A DNA stretch of 64,000 nt from an uncultured Aquimarina sp. (GTDB lineage Bacteria > Bacteroidota > Bacteroidia > Flavobacteriales > Flavobacteriaceae), in assembly GCA_947495425.1 (NCBI GenBank), contig CANLYR010000004.1:62001-126000 (forward strand), read 5' to 3'. Below, piece after piece: positions 51,295 to 59,827 of this stretch. A program made the translations under genes and the position numbers. Position 1 is the first letter of the stretch; each line of letters opens with the position of its first letter. Below the pieces are notes generated by a model, which was given only the letters and a program-made list of their open reading frames with translations, was not told where the DNA came from and did no database searches.

Positions 51295-54200
51295 TTAAAG
51301 GGAAACATTGATACCAAAAATAAAGGTGCGATTTAAGGGTATGGTAAATTGTCTGTTCTGAGCAAAAATATCATTGTTTTGTTGCTGAGAAGTAGGTATA
51401 GACCCTTGAAATTCTGGATCTGAACCCGTCCAATCGGTAATGGTGAATACGTTTCTTACTGTGCCGTAAATACGGAAATTACTGAGCCCAAACGATTCTA
51501 AGGCATCGTTCGAAAATGTATAGGATAGTGTAATATCCCTCATCCTAATAAAACTTGCATCTTCGACAAATTGGATATTTTCTGGATTACTGTTTTCACT
51601 ATTGCTTGGATAAATGTCAATTGGATTATCCGGACTCCAGAACTCTCTTGCGATTCCATTTCTTCTCGCTCCTGTAAAAAACACACGTTCATTCGATTCT
51701 AGTAAAAGGTTAGGGCGCTCTACACCTTGTTCTGTATAGATAAAAAAGTTGAGTCCCCAGTTTTTATAGGTAAATGTACTTCCTAGTCCTGCAATAAAAT
51801 CAGGTTGTAGGTTTCCATAGATTTCTTCATCTTCATCATTAATTACTCCATCTTCGTTTACATCTTTGATTCGCACATCTCCCGGAACTGCATCAAAAGC
51901 TACAGCTTCATCGGCTTCATCTTCTTGCCAGATCCCATCAAATACCAATCCATAATTTACATTAATCGGTTGCCCAATAAATAATCTACTTCGCGTGTCA
52001 TCTAGTCCATCGATACCAAATAAATCAACAATCTCGTTACGGTTGAAGGAGAAGTTAAAGTCTGCAGACCATTTAAAATTGCCTCTATTAATTACATCTG
52101 CGGATAACAAAAACTCAACTCCTTTATTTTCTGTCTCCCCTATATTTTGAAAAATTCTTTGTATCCCTTGAACTGATGATATTCTTCTATTGAATAATAA
52201 ATCTTTTGTTTTGGATTGATAATATTCTACGGATCCTCGTATACGACCATCAAAAAACCCGTAATCAATTGCTATGTTAGCTGAAGTTGTTGTTTCCCAT
52301 CCCAGACTTGCATCTCCAAGCGTAGCAGGTACAAAACCAGGAGCTAGAGTGCTACCATCTCCACCCAAATAATTTTGAAATTCAAATTGCTGTAATGTAT
52401 TGTATGGACGTATTGCCTGGTTACCTATCTGACCAAAAGATAGTCTTAACTTTAAATTACTAATTGTAGCAGAGTTACTAAGAAAGTTTTCCCTACCAAT
52501 GTTCCAAGCAATTGCGGCAGAGGGGAAAAAACCATATTTATCATCGGTTCCAAATCCGGAGTAACCATCTCTTCTTGCTGTTAGCGTTAATAAATACTTA
52601 CTATCGAATCCATAATTAATACGCCCCATTTGAGAAAGTAGTGTACTTTCTCTAAATACATTTGAAGGTCTAATTTGATTTGCAACTTCTGCTTGATAAA
52701 AGGTTAATACATCACTAGGAAAATCTTGAGCTTCTAGGTCAAATCGTCTGAAATCTTCTACTTGTCTACTGTATAGTGCTGTAACCCCTATACTATGTGG
52801 CCCAAAAGTTCGTTTATAATCAAGAATATTTTCTATTAGTAAGCTTCTTGTTCTATTCTGTCTATTAGTCGATAATCCATTAGCTTCAAGACCTCTTTTA
52901 GTGTCTCTCCCCCTGTAGGTTAGGATATCTCGATTAGAATATTCAACCCCAGTATTCAACTTATATGACAATCCTTCTACGAATGGTAAATCAATATTCA
53001 TGTACATATTAGAAAAAATAGAATATTCTTCATCTTCGTTCTCAAATAAAGAATTTGCGAGCGGGTTTCCGAAAAATTCTTCCTCTTCCCAAGGGTAAAT
53101 TGTTAATGTTCCATCTTCTTCAAAGGGAGTGGTAAGTGGGTTTTGATAAAATGCAGAGGCTACGTCTAGTGCTACACCACTTCTATCAATAAAATTTAAA
53201 CGTGTATTGGTTCCTATTTTTAACCAATCGTTTATTTTTTGATCCAAATTCAGTTGTAAATTATAGCGTTGAAATTGATCGCCTAACGCAATTCCTTCTA
53301 CGTCAATAAAAGTACCGGATACATATATTTTTGTTTTTTCTGTACCTGCGCTTACTGATAACTGGTGCTCTTGCTGTATAGACGTCCTAGTCGATAAATC
53401 TAACCAATCCGTAAAATTACCTGCATTATAATTCTCTAACTCTGATTCTGTAAATACTGTAGAAGGGTCATTTGGATCTCCGTTTAATCGCTCTAACTTA
53501 AAATCATAGAACTCCTGCCCTGTCATTAACCTTGGTACATTGGTTGGGGATTGAAATCCTACATATGTATTGTAGTTTACAGAAACTTTACCAGTCTTTC
53601 CCTTTTTGGTCGTTATTAAAATGACTCCATTAGCTCCTCTAGAACCATAAATAGCAGCAGAAGAAACATCTTTAAGTACGTCTAAAGATTCTATATCATT
53701 CGGATTAATTTGAGACAAATTACCGCTAAACGGAACTCCATCTAGCACAATAAGTGGATTATTATCTGCTGTAACTGAGTTTTGACCTCGAATTCTAATA
53801 TTAACATCACTTTGTTCTGCTCCAGCACCATTATTAGTTATATATACCCCGGAAACAGATCCCTGTAATGCTTGTGAAAAATTTGTATTAGGAACATTCT
53901 CAAGCCTGTAGGATTCTAAAGTAGATACAGAACCTGTAATATCTAGTTTTCTTTGTGTACCATATCCAACAACTACCACTGCATCTAACGCAGCTGCATC
54001 AGGAGTAAATTCATGATTGATTACACGTTTACCGTTGACCGGGATTTCTGTAGTGATATAACCTACATAAGAAAAAACCAGAATAGCATTTTCATCGGGA
54101 ACATCTATACTGTAGTTACCATCAAAATCGGTTGATGCTCCGATCGATGTTCCTTTTACAAGTACATTAGCTCCTGGTAAGGGTTGCCCTGAATCATCAT

Positions 54201-54618
54201 TGACCACTCCTGTAACTATTTTTTGTACAATTGTAGGTTGCTCTTGTAAACCATCATCGTTTCTTACATCAATACTGTTATTTACTTGTCTGAAGCGTAA
54301 TGAAGTGTTCTCAGAAACAATTTGTAAGATTTTTTGTACAGAAAGTGATGATTTGGGTATTTCTAAGATCACTTCATTATCGATATCATTAGCATCATAG
54401 AGAAATACAAAATCTGTTTTATTTTCTATAGAAGTAAGCACCTTCTTGATGCTGGATTTGCTAGCTCCTATAGCAATATAAACATCTTTAACACTTTTGT
54501 ATTTTTGTGCTTTTCCGTGATTAGCAATTAATAGGTTGACAAAAAACAATGTAATTGTTAAAGTTCGTAACATAAGCTTAGAAATCGTATAGTTTGATCG
54601 CAGTAGTTTTTTTTTCAT
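51295..54618 (-). CDS. SusC/RagA-family TonB-dependent transporter with STN domain
   Basis: The 1107-aa outer-membrane porin imports oligosaccharides with SusD. After the signal peptide (ending NHGKAQ) comes an STN (secretin/TonB N-terminal) domain at about 50-110, then a carboxypeptidase-regulatory-like domain (GQPLPGANVLVKGTSIGASTD near 130-205), plug domain (about 215-330; VVVVGYGTQRKLDITGS, NIRIRGQNS, LIVLDGVPFSG) and 22-strand barrel ending in FGINVSL. The STN domain marks it as a transducer that signals to the FecR anti-sigma encoded upstream. The frame opens at 54654; I chose the ATG at 54618 (MKKKLLRSNY). The leader is covered by a predicted antisense RNA. Confidence 0.95.
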   Translation of the reverse strand: MKKKLLRSNYTISKLMLRTLTITLFFVNLLIANHGKAQKYKSVKDVYIAIGASKSSIKKVLTSIENKTDFVFLYDANDIDNEVILEIPKSSLSVQKILQIVSENTSLRFRQVNNSIDVRNDDGLQEQPTIVQKIVTGVVNDDSGQPLPGANVLVKGTSIGASTDFDGNYSIDVPDENAILVFSYVGYITTEIPVNGKRVINHEFTPDAAALDAVVVVGYGTQRKLDITGSVSTLESYRLENVPNTNFSQALQGSVSGVYITNNGAGAEQSDVNIRIRGQNSVTADNNPLIVLDGVPFSGNLSQINPNDIESLDVLKDVSSAAIYGSRGANGVILITTKKGKTGKVSVNYNTYVGFQSPTNVPRLMTGQEFYDFKLERLNGDPNDPSTVFTESELENYNAGNFTDWLDLSTRTSIQQEHQLSVSAGTEKTKIYVSGTFIDVEGIALGDQFQRYNLQLNLDQKINDWLKIGTNTRLNFIDRSGVALDVASAFYQNPLTTPFEEDGTLTIYPWEEEEFFGNPLANSLFENEDEEYSIFSNMYMNIDLPFVEGLSYKLNTGVEYSNRDILTYRGRDTKRGLEANGLSTNRQNRTRSLLIENILDYKRTFGPHSIGVTALYSRQVEDFRRFDLEAQDFPSDVLTFYQAEVANQIRPSNVFRESTLLSQMGRINYGFDSKYLLTLTARRDGYSGFGTDDKYGFFPSAAIAWNIGRENFLSNSATISNLKLRLSFGQIGNQAIRPYNTLQQFEFQNYLGGDGSTLAPGFVPATLGDASLGWETTTSANIAIDYGFFDGRIRGSVEYYQSKTKDLLFNRRISSVQGIQRIFQNIGETENKGVEFLLSADVINRGNFKWSADFNFSFNRNEIVDLFGIDGLDDTRSRLFIGQPINVNYGLVFDGIWQEDEADEAVAFDAVPGDVRIKDVNEDGVINDEDEEIYGNLQPDFIAGLGSTFTYKNWGLNFFIYTEQGVERPNLLLESNERVFFTGARRNGIAREFWSPDNPIDIYPSNSENSNPENIQFVEDASFIRMRDITLSYTFSNDALESFGLSNFRIYGTVRNVFTITDWTGSDPEFQGSIPTSQQQNNDIFAQNRQFTIPLNRTFIFGINVSL

Positions 54619-54625
54619 AATTTTG
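54593..54625 (+). promoter_or_regulatory. Bacteroidota-type promoter, plus strand, antisense to susC leader
   Basis: TTTG at 54593-54596 (the -33 element), a 21-base spacer, then TAATTTTG at 54618-54625 (TAnnTTTG -7 element). It points rightward from the susC start codon into the fecR-susC gap, where no plus-strand protein gene exists. A terminator lies about 85 bases downstream. Confidence 0.5.
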
Positions 54626-54631
54626 TAATGT

Positions 54632-54740
54632 TTATTGATCAATTCACTAAACAAGCCAAGAGTATTACTCTGTTTCTCAATATTGTGTATACTCTGGCTC
54701 TTTATAAGGGCAGTCTATTGGTAGTAGACTGCTCTTTTTT
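54632..54740 (+). ncRNA. Predicted cis-antisense small RNA opposite the susC leader
   Basis: The RNA would start about 7 bases after the TAATTTTG box and end at the U-run of the intrinsic terminator, about 109 nt. It would be fully complementary to the untranslated leader of the susC message. Internal folding is visible: GCCAAGAGTA (54655-54664) can pair with TACTCTGGC (about 54690-54698), or a shorter palindrome AGAGTA-T-TACTCT (54659-54671) can form instead, followed by the terminator stem. No ORF is present. Antisense RNAs next to susC genes (DonS in Bacteroides fragilis) are known, so a repressor of PUL expression is an informed inference. Confidence 0.5.
54706..54740 (+). terminator. Intrinsic terminator, plus strand
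   Basis: AAGGGCAGTCTA pairs with TAGACTGCTCTT around a 7-base loop (12 pairs, one G-U), followed by a run of six T. On the minus strand the same hairpin lacks a strong U-run. It therefore best terminates plus-strand transcription, supporting the antisense RNA. Confidence 0.65.
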
Positions 54741-54767
54741 ATTTATCAGGTATTATGTAGCATGCTT

Positions 54768-55805
54768 CTAAAATTTAAATTCAACTTTTTTTCCCTTTAT
54801 TGAATATCTAAAGTTTTCGGTAAACGATAGTCTCTCTAATACACGCTGCAGGCTCTGTTTTTTAAACTCTCCTGTAAGGTTCCAGTTCTTTTGGGGTGCA
54901 TTTTTTAGTTTAATATCAACTCCATACCACCTTTCTAATCGGAGAATTACATCAGCGAGTGATGCATTTTTAAAATATAAAATCTTGTCTTTCCAGGCTA
55001 CTACTTCTTTTAGGTCGAAAGATTTTATTACACTTTTTTGCTTTTTTATAGAGTATATAAGTTGTTCGCCTGGTAGTGTAACATTATTTGTTTTTAGTGA
55101 TTTATTTTCAATACTAATTTTTCCACTAACTAATGATATTTTAATTTCATTATTTTGTTCGCTATACGAATTAATATCGAAAGATGTACCCAATGCTGTG
55201 GTCACAAGACCTGATGAGTTTACTCTAAACGGTCGTAAGGTATCTCTCTTTACCTCAAAAAATGCTTGCCCATCTAAATTAACTACGCGTTCATTATTTG
55301 TAAATTTTGAGGGGTAGCTAAGCGTACTTCCAGAATTAAGCCATACGATTGTACCGTCTGGCAATTGAATCTTAGATTTTCTCCCGTTTGGATTATTTTT
55401 TACGATATTAGATATTGCAACTTGCTGTTTTGGCAATGGTTTTATAGAAGAAGACAAATATTCATTTACAAAATAAGTGGTCGCCAATAGCCCCGTAAAA
55501 ATCGCCGCTACCTTTAGGAAAATATAGAATTTTGATGTTCTTTGAGTGCTCTTCACAATCGTATTAGAAGGAGTTTCTGAAAGAATATAATCCAAAGACC
55601 TCTCTTGAACTTCTCTACTTGCCTTATGGCTATTAACATTCATTGCAATGATAATTTCACGAGACTTCATTAACATCTCTCTTTTTTCAGGATAAAGTTG
55701 TAACCATTTAGACCAGAAAATATCTAATTCTGGATCCGTATCTTTTACCCATCTAACAAACTCTTCGTCAGTTAAAAAATCTTCTATATTATTTTTAATA
55801 TTCAT
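54768..55805 (-). CDS. FecR-family anti-sigma factor
   Basis: The 345-aa protein spans the inner membrane once (residues about 87-107; FYIFLKVAAIFTGLLATTYFV). Residues 1-85 are the cytosolic part that holds the sigma factor. The periplasmic FecR domain contains NPNGRKSKIQLPDGTIVWLNSGSTLSYPSKF and DGQAFFEVKRDTLRPFRV. A DUF4974/STN-like C-terminus follows, with ILRLERWYGVDIKLKNA. It should receive a signal from the STN domain of the SusC transporter and release the ECF sigma factor. Unusually, a GH127 gene separates it from the sigma gene. A TATTTTTG box (minus strand, 55844-55837) lies 32 bases before the start and could be its own promoter. Confidence 0.92.
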   Translation of the reverse strand: MNIKNNIEDFLTDEEFVRWVKDTDPELDIFWSKWLQLYPEKREMLMKSREIIIAMNVNSHKASREVQERSLDYILSETPSNTIVKSTQRTSKFYIFLKVAAIFTGLLATTYFVNEYLSSSIKPLPKQQVAISNIVKNNPNGRKSKIQLPDGTIVWLNSGSTLSYPSKFTNNERVVNLDGQAFFEVKRDTLRPFRVNSSGLVTTALGTSFDINSYSEQNNEIKISLVSGKISIENKSLKTNNVTLPGEQLIYSIKKQKSVIKSFDLKEVVAWKDKILYFKNASLADVILRLERWYGVDIKLKNAPQKNWNLTGEFKKQSLQRVLERLSFTENFRYSIKGKKVEFKF

Positions 55806-55974
55806 CTTTAATTTGGGTTACTTATTATACATAAGACAAAAATAGGTCGAATAACACCGCGTTTTCATATTTTTTTTCTTAATATAATTCTAATACTATT
55901 ACCTCTTTGAATCTGTCATTATAAAATGTTTTTCCACCTCAGCTATAGAATAAAGTAAACTTAGTCTGAAATGA

Positions 55975-58068
55975 TTAATCATTCTTGTATGGCAGTCTAG
56001 GAAAAATAGTAATCCTGAGTTTAGCACTCCCATAGGGAATTAATGTGATCATTTCTTTTTCGTTATCATTTTCTTGAATATCATCATTTGTCGGTAATGG
56101 AGGAGTAAAAGAAAAATTACCGTTCTTTTTAAAATCGCTTCGCTCTCTCCAAACTGTCTTACCATTATCTTGTATGGGCACATTCATTGCATAGAAAACT
56201 GTGTCCTTATTAATAATCTTCCAATTATTTATTTTCTTAGCAGGAATTTTGATCGTTATCGGTGCTGTATTGGTACTCCAGGGGTTACTATTCCATTTTT
56301 CTTGTATTACTTCTATTTGATTTTCGAGTTCATCATCTTGGAGTGCTAAAGCATAGTTCCAGTCACTTTTTGCTGTAACGTGATATGCTGGAAAAGATGT
56401 TGTAGATCTTGGATTAATTTTATCGGGCTCTAAAGCTTTCCATTCTTCATCTATTTTAAGGGCATACACCAAAGGTCCTCTTTCTATCGCCACGCCCCCG
56501 TTGGGCCAATTGCTTAATTGAGCTTTTTGAGGTAGTGATAGTGTTATTTTATCGCCATCAATAAAATTTCTTTTAATCGAATAATAACTGCCTGGCTCGA
56601 ATGTATCTTCAGACACGACCCCATTTATTTTGACTTGTGGTGATTTACACCATCCCGGTATTCTGAATGTGAATGAAAAATCAATTGGTGTATCTGGAAC
56701 AAATTCAAAGGTAATTTCATCAGAAAATGGATATCGAGTACGTTCTTTTATTGTAACTCTTGTATCCTTAATTTCGCCACTCCATTCTGAAGGACCAAAC
56801 ATAACAGCTGCGATACCGCCTTTGTTATCTTTCATCCACAATCGTGAGATATAATTCGGCATAATACGATTCACATTTGCCGGACAGCATTCTGTAAATT
56901 GATTAGGCCCAAACATCATAGCTGTGTTTGCTTTAAAAAACTTGTTGTGATTAGATGTTGAATCCAAAATTACCTGATTAGGACCCGATAAATATTGTAG
57001 CGCCTTAAAGTCTGATGTTACTGCACCAGGTGCAGCATTAAACATGGCTTTTTCTATTTTATCTGCATAAGAGACATCTCCAGTTGCCATAAGCAGATAC
57101 CCCAAACTCCATGAAAAATCTGCGATATCACAAGTTTCATGAGTTTGTAATGCATGTACAGGTGTACGTAAATGTTCTGATGAGACATTAACACCATCAA
57201 CCATCATATAGTATTTATCAATTTTTTGGTATGCAGCTATCGATGGTTCGAGATATTTACGATCTCCATTATTAAGATACATAATTGCTCCTAGTTTGGC
57301 GGCTTCATTATACGTCACTCCATGCTCATATATGGGCATGGTATCCAGAAAACTTTCTGCTGTAACCGGACGGTCAATAAAGTTCTGATAATTCATTTTA
57401 TCATAGATGGAAGTCGCTAAGTTATACAGCAACGAATCCTGAGTCCTTTGATATAACCAAAGAATATTTTCAATATTTAGCTGATCTCTGATTTCATGAA
57501 AATTTTCTTCATTTTGATGAAGGTAAAAACTCTTCATTTTATCTAAAATCATTGGATTTTTGGTTGCGGTATATTCTCGCATTAAGGCTCTAAAATATAC
57601 TGTGTGGACCCACCTGTGTTTGTTCTTTTTTTTCTTTAGATATGAAGGCCCAATAAAATGATCAGCGTCAGTTTTTTCTAACACAGGATAAATCTTAGAT
57701 TTAGCTTTGTCTATTAAAAAATCGTCATTGAGCAAGTAGCCTGTAGTAAGCATTCCATCAATCCAATATCCTGTTTGCTCATAGGGCCACCAACTTGAAC
57801 TGTCTTTTACTTTTTTGCCCCAGCCAGCTTCGTTAAATGGATATCCAGCTTCTTCGAGATTTCCGGTTAATCCATTGCGCTGATTAATCAAATACTGTTT
57901 AAGCCAACCCTTAGGCTTTATTTCACGAAGTGGTACTTGATGAAACTTACCATAATATGGTACTTGCGCAGCTCTAACAACATTATCTTCTTTTGTATTG
58001 CAAGTCAAAAAGATCAAAGATCCAATCATTATTATGGATCTCATATATTGAATACTATTTTTTTTCAT
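55975..58068 (-). CDS. GH127-family glycoside hydrolase (beta-L-arabinofuranosidase-like), exported
   Basis: The 697-aa protein has a probable lipoprotein signal at the N-terminus (IGSLIFLTCN near residues 15-24). The DUF1680/GH127 catalytic domain contains HETCD (about residue 311-315; Glu and Cys zinc ligands) and TECCPANVN (about 392-400; adjacent Cys pair, one being the nucleophile in characterised enzymes). Because the Cys-Glu-zinc set is intact, retention of an L-arabinofuranosidase-type mechanism is likely; other GH127 subgroups act on 3,6-anhydrogalactose and this cannot be fully excluded. The C-terminus is beta-rich. It sits between the ECF sigma and FecR genes, an unusual insertion, and belongs to the minus-strand locus. 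Confidence 0.88.
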   Translation of the reverse strand: MKKNSIQYMRSIIMIGSLIFLTCNTKEDNVVRAAQVPYYGKFHQVPLREIKPKGWLKQYLINQRNGLTGNLEEAGYPFNEAGWGKKVKDSSSWWPYEQTGYWIDGMLTTGYLLNDDFLIDKAKSKIYPVLEKTDADHFIGPSYLKKKKNKHRWVHTVYFRALMREYTATKNPMILDKMKSFYLHQNEENFHEIRDQLNIENILWLYQRTQDSLLYNLATSIYDKMNYQNFIDRPVTAESFLDTMPIYEHGVTYNEAAKLGAIMYLNNGDRKYLEPSIAAYQKIDKYYMMVDGVNVSSEHLRTPVHALQTHETCDIADFSWSLGYLLMATGDVSYADKIEKAMFNAAPGAVTSDFKALQYLSGPNQVILDSTSNHNKFFKANTAMMFGPNQFTECCPANVNRIMPNYISRLWMKDNKGGIAAVMFGPSEWSGEIKDTRVTIKERTRYPFSDEITFEFVPDTPIDFSFTFRIPGWCKSPQVKINGVVSEDTFEPGSYYSIKRNFIDGDKITLSLPQKAQLSNWPNGGVAIERGPLVYALKIDEEWKALEPDKINPRSTTSFPAYHVTAKSDWNYALALQDDELENQIEVIQEKWNSNPWSTNTAPITIKIPAKKINNWKIINKDTVFYAMNVPIQDNGKTVWRERSDFKKNGNFSFTPPLPTNDDIQENDNEKEMITLIPYGSAKLRITIFPRLPYKND

Positions 58069-58101
58069 GTAAACAGGTTTAAGATATGAAGTAACTCATA
58101 A

Positions 58102-58139
58102 GAAACTAAGCATTCTAACTATTAGTTAAGAATAGTTTC
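58102..58139. repeat. Long imperfect hairpin between sigma and GH127 genes
   Basis: GAAACT...ATTCTAACTA-T-TAGTTA-A-GAAT-AGTTTC folds into about 16 pairs with a 1-base loop, a bulged A and a small internal asymmetry. It lies in the 164-base gap between the sigma stop and the GH127 start (71 bases before the latter). No T-run follows on the minus strand. A leader or operator function is possible. Confidence 0.45.
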
Positions 58140-58232
58140 ATACAGTCATCTATATATAAAAGAAATTTTTATAACAAATGACACCTGTTTTTTTAGTGAA
58201 TTTTGAATCAAATGCAAATACGACAGAAGTAT

Positions 58233-58853
58233 TTACTCGCAACTTTTTCTTAAGGTTTTTAAGGCGATATAAGCTTTATTTCTTACGCTTTTTATGTTTG
58301 CGAAGTCCATTATCTCTTTAATCTCTTGATACCCGAGCTGTTCGTAAAAAAAATAATAAATCACCTCTCTTTGTCTTTGTGGGAGTTCAGCTAGAGCTCG
58401 ATTCAAACGTTTTACTTTTTCATCTGTTAATTGCTTAGCAATTAGATGATACTCGTGCGAAAATGTAAAATGAAAATTATATCCTTCATCTATAGACCCG
58501 CTCCAAAATCGTTTTCTTGAAGATTTCACATATTGCAATACTTTTCTACGTATTGATTTGTATAGGTATAGCTTGATTGAGGTAGTATCTGATAATCTTT
58601 CTCGTGTTCTTCGTATGTCAATAAATAAATCCTGAATACAATCTTCGACCATACTCGTATCTTTTGAAAACTGCAACCCATAGTTATAAAGATTCTGAAA
58701 ATTGGTCTTATATATATGTATAAATGCAGATTCGTTTCCTAGTTTAAACTGTTTCCAAATATCGATATCAGCCATGTTCTTAAATGAAGATGACTCTTCT
58801 TTTTTTGGATAACTATTGTGGCCATCTTTTAGGGGTAATTTTTTATGTATCAT
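58233..58853 (-). CDS. ECF-type RNA polymerase sigma factor
   Basis: The 206-aa sigma factor has region 2 (about 35-100; WKQFKLGNESAFIHIYKTNFQNLYNYG and EDCIQDLFIDI) and region 4 (about 140-205; LNRALAELPQRQREVIYYFFYEQLGYQEIKEIMDF). Regions 1.1 and 3 are absent, as expected for the ECF group. It probably directs transcription of the susC operon when released by FecR. An internal ATG at 58775 (MADIDIWKQF) would remove a 26-residue polar N-terminal extension and gives a more typical ECF start, so the true start may be there. It is preceded 86 bases upstream by the SGNH esterase. Confidence 0.9.
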   Translation of the reverse strand: MIHKKLPLKDGHNSYPKKEESSSFKNMADIDIWKQFKLGNESAFIHIYKTNFQNLYNYGLQFSKDTSMVEDCIQDLFIDIRRTRERLSDTTSIKLYLYKSIRRKVLQYVKSSRKRFWSGSIDEGYNFHFTFSHEYHLIAKQLTDEKVKRLNRALAELPQRQREVIYYFFYEQLGYQEIKEIMDFANIKSVRNKAYIALKTLRKSCE

Positions 58854-58939
58854 AAGAAATGACAGTTAATCAATTATCAATATAGTAATTACTTTTTCAA
58901 TATGTTAATATTTTACTAAAAACATATTTAAATACACGC

Positions 58940-59827
58940 TTAATTTCTTTTTTGAGTGGCACTCTTACATAATTTCAGAAATGCATTAGCATATCTCTCT
59001 CCCATGATCTGAACTGATTTATGATCGAAATGATACCCATCATGTGTTGTAAGATCCTGCATATGTATTAAACTCATATTTTTATCTTCCTGAGCCGCTT
59101 CATTAAGAAGTGTATTAATTTTAGTTCTATTAATTTGATCTTGTGTATTATTCATATTTTTTCCTAATTCACCTATGATAATTGGGAGCGATTGATCTTG
59201 AATATCATTCCTAAAAGATTGCATTAGCATTGTCAATTGTTTTTTATAATCAACAACATTACCATGTTTTGCATCGTTCTCACCTTGATGCCAAAGCACT
59301 CCTTTTATTGTACCATATTCACTCGCTAATTTTATTTTATGCTTTGTATTGGAATACAATCGTATGTTTTTTCGAATTGAATCTCCCAGCCATTGTTTTA
59401 TCGATGTACCACCGAAAGCGCAAGGTACCAAAGCAATATGGATAGAGTCACTTACATTTTTTAAGACTTCTTTTGCAAAAGATCTTGCACACCCCAATCC
59501 CATTAGTTTAGGTTGATAGTAGTGAAGTGGTGATTTTGCCATAACCAATTGATCGTCTTTTGTTATTGTTAAAATTCTTGGATTCGGAATTGTATCTTCA
59601 GGCATTACAAAAGCTCTGCCAGCCATATTGGATTGTCCTGCCAATATAAAAACCCAAAGATTATCTTTTGATGGAATCGAGTTAACGATTTCAACTTTTT
59701 TAGGAAAATTAATTTGGTGTGGTATAGTTTTATCTATTTTAGCATGTTTTTCTTGAGACAAAACGGTGTTGGGTTGAAACATAATCAACAATAACAAACA
59801 CAAATTAAAAACTACCTTATTTTTCAT
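58940..59827 (-). CDS. SGNH-hydrolase carbohydrate esterase (sialate O-acetylesterase domain, PF03629)
   Basis: The 295-aa enzyme has a signal peptide (about 5-24). The SASA-domain motifs are VFILAGQSNMAGRAF near residue 55-69 (catalytic Ser), ALVPCAFGGTS (oxyanion Gly), VLWHQGENDA near 178 and HFDH near 268 (catalytic His). Such esterases remove O-acetyl groups from sugars. Its ATG overlaps the stop of the upstream sulfatase by 11 bases, so the pair are coupled. It indicates that the target polymer carries acetyl as well as sulfate substituents, or that one function serves a second substrate. Confidence 0.85.
   Translation of the reverse strand: MKNKVVFNLCLLLLIMFQPNTVLSQEKHAKIDKTIPHQINFPKKVEIVNSIPSKDNLWVFILAGQSNMAGRAFVMPEDTIPNPRILTITKDDQLVMAKSPLHYYQPKLMGLGCARSFAKEVLKNVSDSIHIALVPCAFGGTSIKQWLGDSIRKNIRLYSNTKHKIKLASEYGTIKGVLWHQGENDAKHGNVVDYKKQLTMLMQSFRNDIQDQSLPIIIGELGKNMNNTQDQINRTKINTLLNEAAQEDKNMSLIHMQDLTTHDGYHFDHKSVQIMGERYANAFLKLCKSATQKRN

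Noticed and set aside
55975..58068. 3,6-anhydrogalactosidase of a carrageenan pathway
   Set aside because: The Glu/Cys/Cys-Cys zinc site of the L-arabinofuranosidase type is intact and no GH16, GH82 or GH167-like carrageenase was recognised. It is kept as an alternative only.
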